Shown in pieces: positions 17,723 through 25,607 of a stretch of 64,000 nt of DNA. Positions within the stretch are counted from its first letter, which is position 1; every line of letters begins with the position of its first letter. The translations under genes were made by a program, and so were the position numbers. Source of the stretch: Radiobacillus kanasensis (GTDB lineage Bacteria; Bacillota; Bacilli; Bacillales; Amphibacillaceae); contig NZ_CP088020.1 of the NCBI RefSeq assembly GCF_021049245.1, forward strand, positions 3,292,001 through 3,356,000, in the 5' to 3' direction. The notes under the pieces were generated by a model. That model was not told where the DNA came from, ran no database searches, and worked only from the letters and a program-made list of their open reading frames with translations.

Positions 17723-18832
17723 ATGCAGAAAAAGACGATATTATCCGTTGCCGCGACTGCGGTTGTAGCTACTACAATATTTGCTACTCCGATTGATGCT
17801 GCTACTTATAAAGTGAAAAAAGGCGATTCGCTATGGCGGATTGCCCAAAAATATAATACAGGCGTTACACAATTAAAAACACTGAACAAATTAAAAAGTA
17901 CGGTTGTGTTTCCCAACCAGGTTCTTACCGTGGCAACTGCAAAAACTTCTTCTAAAGCTACTAAAAAGCCAACGGTTAAGAAGACAGTAACAAAGTCAAA
18001 AGCAACAGGTACAACATCTACATATAAGGTAAAATCCGGTGATTCCTTAAGCAAAATTGCAGCAAAGCATAAAATAACACTTAAGCAGCTAATTGAATGG
18101 AATAAACTTAAATCCACTGTGATTTATCCTGGAAATGTATTGATAGTTTCAAGTAAGGTCACTACTCCTAAAAAAACTAATACTGCACCAAAACCACAAC
18201 CAAAGCCAGTAGTGAAACCTAAACCAGTCACAAATCCGAAGCCTTCCATTTCTAAACCAATCTCCACTACTGTATATACAGTTAAAGCTGGTGACTCTCT
18301 TTGGAAGATTAGTCAGACCTATAAGATTGGGGTTGAGGACCTTAAAAAATGGAACAAACTGAAAACGGATAGTATTTACGTCGGGCAGAAATTAAAAATT
18401 TCAAAAGTAGCGAAAGAAGTAGCTCTTCCAACACCGCTACCAAATGAAGTTCCTTCGGATCAAGGTGATTATAATGTTACGAAGTTGATAGCTGAAGCAA
18501 CTGCATTATTTGGAACCCCATATCAGTTTGGTGGATCCACACCGGTGGGCTTTGATTGCAGTGGATTTATTTTTCACGTGTTCAATCTAGCTGGTAAAGA
18601 TATAGCAAGATATTCTAGTGAAGGCTATTACAACCGTTCTTTCTATGTAAACAAACCTCAACTTGGTGATTTAGTGTTTTTTGAAAACACGTATAAAAAA
18701 GGAATTTCTCACGTTGGGATTTATGCAGGTAACAATACTTTTATCCATGCGGGTGAAACGGGTGTAACTACATCTAGTTTAACGAATTCTTATTGGAACC
18801 AGCACTTTGATGGATTCAAACGTTTATATTAA
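17723..18832 (+). CDS. D,L-endopeptidase with three LysM domains and NlpC/P60 (LytE/CwlS-like)
   Basis: Secreted autolysin of 369 residues. Signal peptide ending near PIDAA, three LysM domains (about 28-71, 100-143 and 184-227, each with the xYxVKxGDSLxxIA pattern), Ser/Thr/Lys/Pro-rich linkers, and an NlpC/P60 catalytic domain from about 250. The catalytic Cys is in FDCSGF (279), His in ISHVGIY (330) and the third residue in FIHAG (342). The domain order is that of B. subtilis LytE, LytF and CwlS, which cut the D-Glu-meso-DAP bond for cell separation or elongation. GAGGTG lies before the ATG. A strong terminator follows immediately, so it is probably monocistronic. Confidence 0.92.
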   Translation: MQKKTILSVAATAVVATTIFATPIDAATYKVKKGDSLWRIAQKYNTGVTQLKTLNKLKSTVVFPNQVLTVATAKTSSKATKKPTVKKTVTKSKATGTTSTYKVKSGDSLSKIAAKHKITLKQLIEWNKLKSTVIYPGNVLIVSSKVTTPKKTNTAPKPQPKPVVKPKPVTNPKPSISKPISTTVYTVKAGDSLWKISQTYKIGVEDLKKWNKLKTDSIYVGQKLKISKVAKEVALPTPLPNEVPSDQGDYNVTKLIAEATALFGTPYQFGGSTPVGFDCSGFIFHVFNLAGKDIARYSSEGYYNRSFYVNKPQLGDLVFFENTYKKGISHVGIYAGNNTFIHAGETGVTTSSLTNSYWNQHFDGFKRLY

Positions 18833-18866
18833 TAACCTCGGGTTTGTACCCAAGGTTATTTTTTTG
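18831..18866 (+). terminator. Rho-independent terminator after the three-LysM endopeptidase
   Basis: AATAACCT plus GGGT pairs with ACCC plus AGGTTATT around a four-base loop, one C-A mismatch, followed by TTTTTTT. It overlaps the stop codon. Confidence 0.9.
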
Positions 18867-18943
18867 TCCTTGTTTTTCGTACGAATGATACATCTAACTT
18901 GAAGAATAATACAGGTATATATAAGGTTTGGAGGTGTAATAGC

Positions 18944-19654
18944 ATGAGCAGCAAAGCAATAGTTACAATCATTTTATGTGTTCTAATAGCGAGTTCATTC
19001 TTATTGTATAAGTATGGAGGGGTAGAAGCACTAGAAAACGAACCAGATACCAAAAGACTCATTTATATTCCCATCGGCGATAGCTTAGCGGAAGGCTGGC
19101 ATGCTACTACAAAAGATAAAAGTTATATTTCTATTTTATCTCAGTTCATACAAAAGGGGTTGGGATATAACGTTATTACAAAGAACGGTGTTCGAGTAGC
19201 AGGAGCAGGATTAAAAGATGCGGCAATGCCAAATATCTCAAAAATAATAATGGAACACCCTGACCTCATAACTATCGAATTTGGGACCAATGATTCAAAT
19301 AGAAATAAAAAAGCTTATGTTCCACCAGAAGAATTTAAGATGCTCCTCTGGCACTTAGTAGAACGGCTCCAACAAGCTCCAAGCAACCCTAAGATTATAC
19401 TGGTTACAACTTGGAATCGAGGCCAGGATTCTTTGAAGTATGATCATATTATTAAAGCAGTAGCAGAAGAAAGGGATATCGCAGTCGCTAACATACAAAA
19501 TGTGTGGATGAACAGAACGGACACTTGTGGACCAGATAAACTCGTTACATACAATGGATTAAGTGATAACTGGCATCCTAATGATAAAGGCCATCAAGAA
19601 ATTGCTGAAATTATATTTGAACAAGCAAAAAAATTATTAAAGGAACAGAATTAG
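18944..19654 (+). CDS. Secreted or membrane-anchored SGNH/GDSL hydrolase
   Basis: Esterase/lipase-fold hydrolase of 236 residues. An N-terminal hydrophobic segment (IVTIILCVLIASSFLLY) is a signal anchor or signal peptide. Block I is IGDSLAEGW (Ser about 47), block III EFGTNDSN (Asn about 116) and block V DNWHPND (Asp 208, His 211). The exact ester substrate is unknown; homologues include polysaccharide or peptidoglycan O-deacetylases, which would suit this neighbourhood. I chose the ATG at 18944 because TTTGGAGGTG sits seven bases before it. Confidence 0.85.
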   Translation: MSSKAIVTIILCVLIASSFLLYKYGGVEALENEPDTKRLIYIPIGDSLAEGWHATTKDKSYISILSQFIQKGLGYNVITKNGVRVAGAGLKDAAMPNISKIIMEHPDLITIEFGTNDSNRNKKAYVPPEEFKMLLWHLVERLQQAPSNPKIILVTTWNRGQDSLKYDHIIKAVAEERDIAVANIQNVWMNRTDTCGPDKLVTYNGLSDNWHPNDKGHQEIAEIIFEQAKKLLKEQN

Positions 19655-19657
19655 AAA

Positions 19658-19683
19658 GGGACACAGGCTATGTGTTCTTTTTT
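19658..19683 (+). terminator. Rho-independent terminator after the SGNH hydrolase
   Basis: GGGACACA pairs with TGTGTTCT through two G-U pairs around GGCTA, followed by TTTTTT. Confidence 0.7.
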
Positions 19684-19815
19684 ACATTTCTTCAACTATA
19701 ACCCCATGTAATCCTAATCCAGACATTGAAATACTACAAAAAATGAATTGTTCCTCTCATATTTCTACTAACCTACCATTTTTATCTACGATTATGTCCA
19801 TAACACTGTATTATG

Positions 19816-19832
19816 GTTACAAATCGATTACA
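19816..19832 (-). promoter_or_regulatory. Predicted WalR (YycF) binding box upstream of the two-LysM endopeptidase
   Basis: On the minus strand the sequence reads TGTAAT-CGATT-TGTAAC, an exact match to the published WalR consensus TGTWAH-N5-TGTWAH. It sits about 27 bases before a TATACT -10-like hexamer (19860-19865) and about 77 bases before the start codon. WalR boxes of this type control autolysin genes such as lytE, cwlO and yocH in B. subtilis. The other LysM endopeptidase gene at 17.7 kb has a near match with the wrong spacing. Confidence 0.6.
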
Positions 19833-19908
19833 TTCAATATTTTTCGACAAAGCACATGCTATACTCTGGATATCAAAATGACAAACTCAAGGAGTGAACA
19901 AAACATTC

Positions 19909-20700
19909 ATGAAAAAAACAACAAAGACATTGATCACTGTTGCTACTAGTTTTGTTTTATCCACTGGATTTTCAAGTAAAGCGGATGCTGCTACTTATAC
20001 GGTAAAATCTGGTGACAGCCTTTGGAGAATCTCTCAAACTTATAATGTGAGTATTAGTGAATTACAAACTATAAATAATCTTTCTGGATACACTATTTAT
20101 CCTGGTCAAACGCTTGAAACAACAAGAGAAACAACTTCTATTACAAATACAGATGGAAGTGCAAGCACTTATACAGTTAAATCGGGAGATAGCCTTTGGG
20201 CAATCAGCAGAGCTCATAATCTATCTGTCTCTCAATTAAAGTCGTTGAATAACCTAAGCTCTAATACGATTTATGTTGGACAAGTTTTAAAAGTTAGCGG
20301 TTCAGCCACCTCAACACCTGTACCACCGACAACACAACAGTCTTATAAAACAGCCTTAGTTGCAGAAGCAAAAAAACACATCGGCACACCTTACAAGTGG
20401 GCTGGAAATGCTCCTGGTGGATTCGACTGTAGTGGGTTTATTTACTACACACACAACCAGGTTGGGAAGAAAATTTCTCGTCTATCTGCAGCAAGCTATT
20501 ACAACATGGCTACAAAAATCAGCAGTCCAGAACCTGGGGATCTCGTTTTCTTTAAAGACACTTATAAGAGCGGCATCAGTCATATGGGTATCTTTGTAGG
20601 AAACAACTCGTTCGTGCACGCTGCTTCTAGTGGGGTTCAGCTTACAAGCTTGAGTAATACGTATTGGAAAGGTCACTTTGCTGGATACGGTAAATTTTAA
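19909..20700 (+). CDS. D,L-endopeptidase with two LysM domains and NlpC/P60
   Basis: Secreted wall hydrolase of 263 residues: signal peptide cleaved near KADAA, two LysM domains (about 29-70 and 88-130, both with TYTVKSGDSLWxIS), a short Ser/Thr/Pro linker and NlpC/P60 with Cys174 (FDCSGF), His225 (ISHMGIF) and His237 (FVHAA). It is a shorter paralogue of the three-LysM protein at 17.7 kb. I begin at the ATG at 19909, about 12 bases after GGAGTG; a GTG at 19894 lies inside that site. A WalR-like box upstream suggests control by the essential WalKR cell-wall regulon. A bidirectional terminator follows. Confidence 0.9.
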   Translation: MKKTTKTLITVATSFVLSTGFSSKADAATYTVKSGDSLWRISQTYNVSISELQTINNLSGYTIYPGQTLETTRETTSITNTDGSASTYTVKSGDSLWAISRAHNLSVSQLKSLNNLSSNTIYVGQVLKVSGSATSTPVPPTTQQSYKTALVAEAKKHIGTPYKWAGNAPGGFDCSGFIYYTHNQVGKKISRLSAASYYNMATKISSPEPGDLVFFKDTYKSGISHMGIFVGNNSFVHAASSGVQLTSLSNTYWKGHFAGYGKF

Positions 20701-20715
20701 TCATAGAACGATAAC

Positions 20716-20746
20716 AAAAACCAGATGAGTCAGCTCATCTGGTTTT
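20716..20746. terminator. Bidirectional terminator between the endopeptidase and dehydrogenase genes
   Basis: AAAACCAGATGAG (20717-20729) pairs perfectly with CTCATCTGGTTTT (20734-20746), four-base loop, with A and T tracts on either side. The loop contains the stop codon of the minus-strand dehydrogenase, so one structure ends both convergent transcripts. Confidence 0.9.
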
Positions 20747-21758
20747 GCTTTACATTCAGAAGTTCTTCTATGACTTTTAAGGATGTCAATGCATCATCTC
20801 CTGTAATAATTGGCTGTCTATCACGGAGAATACAATCAACAAAATGATCCACTATTCCGGTATTCGTTTGATTATCGTTTGTTTGAATCCCTTCAACCTT
20901 GTACTTCTCCATATCTCCATTACTATGTTCTACGACTAACTGATGCTCCTGTTCATAGTAAATCTTTAATATCCCTTTCTGACAATATATAATGGTACTA
21001 TTATCCTCCGAGCCATAGTATGTCCATGAGAAGGATCCAGTTCCTATTCTTCCTCGTTTTGTTTTCATGATACAAACAACATTATCGCATACCTCAATTG
21101 GTTGTTGATTCTCATCCTTTTTATCTAAAGCACCATGAAAAGCTTGAATATCCTGTATATCATCATCCAGTAAGTAGTGAATTAAGTCTATTTTGTGAAT
21201 GCCTAAATCACCCGCAACTCCTGTATGGGAACGATTCTTTTTAAAGAACCAAGTACTAGACGACTTGTTTATCCCCCAATATTCTGGTCCCCTATGGCCA
21301 AAAGTAGTTTTAAATGTTAATACTTCTCCTAGTTGTTTGGAGGATAGGATTTCTTTCGCTTTTTGATGCGCTTTATTGAATCGTTGGTTGTGATCAACCA
21401 TTAATATTTTGTTGGATTTTTTTTGGGCATCAATGATAAGGTTTGCATGATCAACCGTAATGGCTATAGGCTTTTCACAAAGAACATGTTTACCATATAA
21501 TAATGCTTCTGTAGAGTAAATATGGTGAGAATCATTGGAAGAGCAGTCACTTATTGCTGTTATAGAAGGATTCTGAAAGAGTTCTTCTATTGTTTCAACA
21601 ACCTGACCAGAACAGGTATTAGCAAGCTGTCTCGCTCTTTCGACATTCCGATCGTAAAAATAAATTTGATCTACAAACGGATTGGCCATATATTCAGGAA
21701 CATGTCGAAGTCTTGCAATGGATCCACAACCAATAATCCCTACATTTATCTTCTGCAT
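20730..21758 (-). CDS. Gfo/Idh/MocA sugar dehydrogenase of the ABC transporter operon
   Basis: NAD(P)-dependent oxidoreductase of 342 residues. Rossmann motif IGCGSIARLRH, CEKPIAITVDHA with the EKP loop, then GVAGDLGIHKIDLI, where the Asp and His are the expected catalytic pair. It is the last gene of an operon with the periplasmic-type binding protein, ATPase and permease of a ribose-type sugar transporter (14-base gap to the permease). It probably performs the first oxidation of the imported sugar or polyol; the substrate is not evident. Its start at 21758 follows AGGAGGAAATGCTGC. Confidence 0.84.
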   Translation of the reverse strand: MQKINVGIIGCGSIARLRHVPEYMANPFVDQIYFYDRNVERARQLANTCSGQVVETIEELFQNPSITAISDCSSNDSHHIYSTEALLYGKHVLCEKPIAITVDHANLIIDAQKKSNKILMVDHNQRFNKAHQKAKEILSSKQLGEVLTFKTTFGHRGPEYWGINKSSSTWFFKKNRSHTGVAGDLGIHKIDLIHYLLDDDIQDIQAFHGALDKKDENQQPIEVCDNVVCIMKTKRGRIGTGSFSWTYYGSEDNSTIIYCQKGILKIYYEQEHQLVVEHSNGDMEKYKVEGIQTNDNQTNTGIVDHFVDCILRDRQPIITGDDALTSLKVIEELLNVKQNQMS

Positions 21759-21771
21759 GCAGCATTTCCTC

Positions 21772-22746
21772 CTATTCTCGTTTTTGGAATAGTACCGCTA
21801 TAATAATGATCAATCCTTTAACCAATCCTTGTAAATATGGAGAGATATTCATTAGATTCATCATATTATTTAATACTCCTAGTAGTAATACCCCAAAGAA
21901 GGTTCCTATTACTTTTCCTCGCCCACCAGTCATTCTTGTTCCACCGATGATAACGGCTGCTATGGCGTCTAACTCGTATAAATTTCCCGAACTAGATGAG
22001 GAAATAGAATTTAGTCGAGACGTTTCAATTAAAGCAGCAATTCCAACCATTAAACCGCCTAATGTATAGACTCCTATCTTAATCCGATCTACCCGAATGG
22101 CAGATAACAAAGCAGCCTTTTCATTACTTCCTATCGCATATACATAACGACCAAACCTCGTTTTGTGCATGAGCACATAAATAGCAGCAGTTAATAGTAA
22201 AAAGAATATAATAGGGTAATCAATCATTCCAAGCGAACTGTTCGATATATTCATGAAAGCAGAAACTTCGCTTGTTTGACTCCCCCCATCTGCAATATAA
22301 AGGGCAATCGATCTAGCACCAGCCATCATTCCAAGTGTTGCAATGAAGGAGGCAATCTTTCCTTTTGCGATTAGCATACCGTTCATGAGCCCTATTATCG
22401 TACCTGCTGCTAAGGCAGTCAGTATTCCTACAAAAACATTATCCGTTGCATTCAAAGCCATCACTGTTAGGACACCAATTAATGCTAAGGAAGATCCCAC
22501 CGATAAATCGATACCACCTGAAAGCATTATCACTGTCATACCTAATGCAATAATACCAATGGCTGAAACTTGCATCATGATGTTCAACATATTCTGGATC
22601 TCTAAAAATCTACTATTCATTATGGAAGCAATTATCACAATGATTAAAAAAGCGATTACAACGCTATAATCACTCCGTATCCATGAAAGGCTTCTGAGTC
22701 TATGCTTTGGGGGCATAGTGTTTTCTTCCATCTGTAGATTAACCAA
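21772..22746 (-). CDS. Ribose/sugar ABC transporter permease (RbsC family)
   Basis: Inner-membrane permease of 324 residues with 8-10 hydrophobic segments. Seen: SGGIDLSVGSSLAL, the strongly conserved permease motif of BPD_transp_2 proteins, and GGTRMTGGRGKVIGTFFG near the end. It forms the channel with the ATPase encoded just upstream, overlapping by eight bases. Start taken as the TTG at 22746, preceded by GGGAGGAGAGAGAG; an ATG at 22731 is the alternative. Substrate unknown, likely the same sugar or polyol as the downstream dehydrogenase. Confidence 0.9.
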   Translation of the reverse strand: MVNLQMEENTMPPKHRLRSLSWIRSDYSVVIAFLIIVIIASIMNSRFLEIQNMLNIMMQVSAIGIIALGMTVIMLSGGIDLSVGSSLALIGVLTVMALNATDNVFVGILTALAAGTIIGLMNGMLIAKGKIASFIATLGMMAGARSIALYIADGGSQTSEVSAFMNISNSSLGMIDYPIIFFLLLTAAIYVLMHKTRFGRYVYAIGSNEKAALLSAIRVDRIKIGVYTLGGLMVGIAALIETSRLNSISSSSSGNLYELDAIAAVIIGGTRMTGGRGKVIGTFFGVLLLGVLNNMMNLMNISPYLQGLVKGLIIIIAVLFQKRE

Positions 22747-24250
22747 CTCTCTCTCCTCCCTTCACTGCACCTGTTGCATATTTCATAATTTCTTCTTCAC
22801 TAGTTTCTAAGCCATTAAAAGTCCCTGTTATTTCCCCTTGAAACATGACGTGTACTCGATCACAGATTCTCAGTATCTCTGGCGCTTCTGAGGAAAGAAT
22901 AATGATGGCCTTTCCTAGTTTAGCCAAGTGAATAATGTGCTGATAAATTTCACTTTTCGCCCCGACGTCGATGCCTTGAGTCGGATTATCAAAAATTAAA
23001 ACATCAGAATCCTGTTCTAGCCATTTTGCAATGACGACCTTTTGTTGATTACCTCCACTTAGAGCGTCAATGGGGGCATGAGGATCACTGACTTTAATAT
23101 TTAGCTGTTTTCTATAGTGTAAAAATCGTTCATATTCTTTTTTATCACTGATAAGCCCTCCTTTTTCAAAATGATTCATGGAAGAAAGACTCATATTATG
23201 GATTACGCTTAGGTCTTTTACGATTGCGTTTTCCTTTCGATTTTTTGGAACTAGACCAATTCCTGCTTTCACCGCTTTACTCGGATGAGTTAATTTAACT
23301 GACTTTCCGAATACTTCAACAGAACCTGTGAAATTTTGGCGATACCCAAAAATGCTTTCAAACAATTCTGTCCTTCCATCACCAGCTAGACCAGTAAAAC
23401 CTACTATTTCTCCTTTAGATACAGAGAAGTTTATTTGGCGGAAGGAGGAACTTGTTAAGTTTTGGACCGTCAATACAGCTTCTCCATGCTTCTTAGTTTG
23501 TTGCAAGGCATCCGTTGAAACCGATTTTCCGACCATGAGTTGTGTTATCTCATCAATTGTAGTTTTCTTCATCTCGCCACTTTTAATAAATTCTCCATCT
23601 CGCAAAATCGTGTATCGATCACAAACAGACTGAATTTCTTTTAATTTGTGGGAAATGTATATGATAGAAACCCCGGATTCCTTCAGTGAACGCATTAATT
23701 CGAATAGCTTTTCGATTTCATGATCCGTTAGTGAGGTTGTTGGTTCATCCATGATTATAATATTGGAATTTTTTAATAATGCTTTTCCAATCTCAATCAA
23801 TTGCTTATACGAAGTTTCTAAGTCGCGGACATACGTTTTTGGATTCACAGAGACACCTAGCTTTTTTAAAACTTCATTAGTTCGTTCACACATTTGTTTT
23901 ACATTTACAATCCCAAATTTATTACGAAGCTCTGATCCTAGAAACATATTTTCATAAACCGTTAAATCCGTTACCACATTCAGTTCCTGATGGATAAAGC
24001 TAATTCCCCGTTGCTGTGAATTGCGAGGAGTATCCATGGAAACCTTTTGTCCATCCATATATATGGACCCCTCGTCCGGTGTTAATACCCCACCAAGAAT
24101 ATTCATCAAGGTTGATTTGCCAGCACCATTCTCTCCGAGTAAAGCGTGTATCTCACCCTTTTTTACATGGAAATCAACACCATGTAGTACTTCCACCTGA
24201 TTAAATGATTTCCTAATACTGCTCATTTGAAGTAGTAATTCCTGATTCAC
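22739..24250 (-). CDS. Ribose/sugar ABC transporter ATPase with two nucleotide-binding domains (RbsA family)
   Basis: Cytoplasmic ATPase of 503 residues, made of two ABC domains in tandem. The first has Walker A GENGAGKSTL (about 37-46) and an IIMDEPTTSLT Walker B. The second has a diverged P-loop GLAGDGRTEL, the LSGGNQQKV signature and FDNPTQGIDVGAKSE. A degenerate second P-loop is normal for RbsA/MglA proteins. The gene starts with GTG at 24250, seven bases after AAGGAG. It lies between the binding-protein and permease genes. Confidence 0.92.
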   Translation of the reverse strand: MNQELLLQMSSIRKSFNQVEVLHGVDFHVKKGEIHALLGENGAGKSTLMNILGGVLTPDEGSIYMDGQKVSMDTPRNSQQRGISFIHQELNVVTDLTVYENMFLGSELRNKFGIVNVKQMCERTNEVLKKLGVSVNPKTYVRDLETSYKQLIEIGKALLKNSNIIIMDEPTTSLTDHEIEKLFELMRSLKESGVSIIYISHKLKEIQSVCDRYTILRDGEFIKSGEMKKTTIDEITQLMVGKSVSTDALQQTKKHGEAVLTVQNLTSSSFRQINFSVSKGEIVGFTGLAGDGRTELFESIFGYRQNFTGSVEVFGKSVKLTHPSKAVKAGIGLVPKNRKENAIVKDLSVIHNMSLSSMNHFEKGGLISDKKEYERFLHYRKQLNIKVSDPHAPIDALSGGNQQKVVIAKWLEQDSDVLIFDNPTQGIDVGAKSEIYQHIIHLAKLGKAIIILSSEAPEILRICDRVHVMFQGEITGTFNGLETSEEEIMKYATGAVKGGERVG

Positions 24251-24313
24251 TTTTCTACTCCTTCCTTAGGGGAATGGGGGAAGGCTATGTTTTCCTTTCC
24301 CCATTTGTTTGTT

Positions 24314-25279
24314 CTAATAATTTGCATCTGGATTATAATGGTCTGCCACATTTTCTTCCGTAATTTGAGTTGCTTCAAGAACAACCTCTTCTTCCTCCGG
24401 CTCCTCACCATTAGCAAGCTTAGCCCCAACCTTTACCCCATCTTTGACCATTAGAGGTGAATACAGAAAAGTAGCTTTTAATAAACCACCGTCTTGGATT
24501 ATTTCATATGCTTCTTTATGACCACCTGCACCTGTAACAAATTGAATATCTGTGCGATTAGCCTCATTTATAGCTTGTATGACACCTAGGGCCATCTCAT
24601 CATCATGTGTGTACACAGCATCAATTTCTGGGTTAGCTTGTAAAATGTTTTCCATTACCTTTAAAGAAGCCTCCGTTTGGAAGTCCCCTGATTGAGTCGA
24701 GATGATTTCAATATCTGAACCTTCTATAGACTCATAAAACCCTTCACTCCGTAGTGTCGTTACAGAGCTTGGGGATCCTGTGATCTCAACAATCTTTCCA
24801 CTACCGCCAAGATGTTCCACAAAATACTTACCTGCGTTGGCACCAATTCCTTTGTTATCCCCTTTAACTAGAACTGTAGCTGTGTCATTTGTTAGTTCAC
24901 GATCCACAATTACAAGAGGAATCCCTGCTTCCTTAATTTTTGTCCCAACTGGAGATAACGCCTCTGATTCAATGGGAAGCATAACAATCGCGTCCACTTC
25001 CTGTGTAAGTAAGTCATCCACATTATTTGCTTGTGTCGTTGGATCCGCAGCAGTTGTAAACACATAGTCATCAATTGTCCCATCTTCCACTAGAGCCTTC
25101 GCTTGATCTTCAGCATTTTGAATTAATGCCCCCAGCCATCCATGATCCGCGGAAGGCATTGCAAGGCCTAATACAACCTTGTCATCCCCATCACCAGAAC
25201 TTCCGCTTGATGAGTTTGAACATCCGATTAATCCAAAAACCAAAACAATTGCGAGAAGTAAAAATAACAAACGTTTCAT
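24314..25279 (-). CDS. Sugar-binding lipoprotein of a ribose-type ABC transporter
   Basis: Extracellular substrate-binding lipoprotein of 321 residues (type I periplasmic-binding fold). Signal peptide with lipobox LIGC, then a Ser/Gly-rich linker, LGLAMPSADHGWLGAL, LTQEVDAIVMLPIES, VIVDRELTND, and DAVYTHDDEMALGV near the hinge. It should deliver the sugar to the RbsC/RbsA-like pair. I use the ATG at 25279 (GGGGTGG seven bases upstream) because the ATG at 25297 has no ribosome site and abuts the operator. It is the first gene of the operon and is preceded by a 230-base leader with two operators and a hairpin. Confidence 0.9.
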   Translation of the reverse strand: MKRLLFLLLAIVLVFGLIGCSNSSSGSSGDGDDKVVLGLAMPSADHGWLGALIQNAEDQAKALVEDGTIDDYVFTTAADPTTQANNVDDLLTQEVDAIVMLPIESEALSPVGTKIKEAGIPLVIVDRELTNDTATVLVKGDNKGIGANAGKYFVEHLGGSGKIVEITGSPSSVTTLRSEGFYESIEGSDIEIISTQSGDFQTEASLKVMENILQANPEIDAVYTHDDEMALGVIQAINEANRTDIQFVTGAGGHKEAYEIIQDGGLLKATFLYSPLMVKDGVKVGAKLANGEEPEEEEVVLEATQITEENVADHYNPDANY

Positions 25280-25302
25280 TTCATTCCACCCCTTCATTTT
25301 AA

Positions 25303-25316
25303 TGTAAACGATTACA
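25303..25316. promoter_or_regulatory. Downstream cre/LacI-family operator (site 2)
   Basis: TGTAAACGATTACA matches the CcpA cre consensus TGWNANCGNTNWCA at every defined base. It is the exact inverse of the operator at 25510-25523 and lies just before the ribosome site of the binding-protein gene. It could act as a roadblock or form a loop with site 1. Confidence 0.75.
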
Positions 25317-25331
25317 TTTCAGAGGTAAAAT

Positions 25332-25362
25332 ATACGACATTAAATACCCAATAATGTCGTAT
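25332..25362. other. Perfect inverted repeat in the sugar operon leader
   Basis: ATACGACATTA (25332-25342) and TAATGTCGTAT (25352-25362) form an 11-bp perfect dyad with a nine-base spacer, between the two operators. T-rich sequence follows on the plus strand, but no plus-strand gene ends here. In the minus-strand leader RNA it would be a weak hairpin; it may instead be a protein-binding dyad. Confidence 0.6.
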
Positions 25363-25509
25363 TATTTTTTTGTTCAAAGATGTTGTTTCTTCTATTATAG
25401 ACTGCGAGATTTTGTTGTAGGTAAGGATAAGAATTACTTTTGAGATGTATTTCAGAAGATAAATCTTGAAGTGGTTTCTAAAATGATAAACTAGTGATGC
25501 GAACCTTTT

Positions 25510-25523
25510 TGTAATCGTTTACA
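25510..25523. promoter_or_regulatory. Upstream cre/LacI-family operator (site 1), over the start point
   Basis: TGTAATCGTTTACA fits the cre consensus at every defined base. It lies directly downstream of the predicted -10 hexamer (25529-25534), so bound protein would block transcription initiation. CcpA or a local LacI-family regulator could bind; none is encoded in this window. Confidence 0.78.
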
Positions 25524-25528
25524 TTTTT

Positions 25529-25557
25529 ATATTAGTTTAACTTACACTATTTGTCAA
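25529..25557 (-). promoter_or_regulatory. Predicted sigma-A promoter of the sugar transporter operon
   Basis: Minus strand: perfect -35 TTGACA (25557-25552), 17-base spacer, -10 TAATAT (25534-25529). The inferred start point near 25522 falls inside operator site 1. The transcript leader of about 240 bases carries the dyad and operator site 2. Confidence 0.72.
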
Positions 25558-25607
25558 CAATAATTTTTGTAGTTACAAATTAAAAACCATGGAATTATCC
25601 ATGGCTT

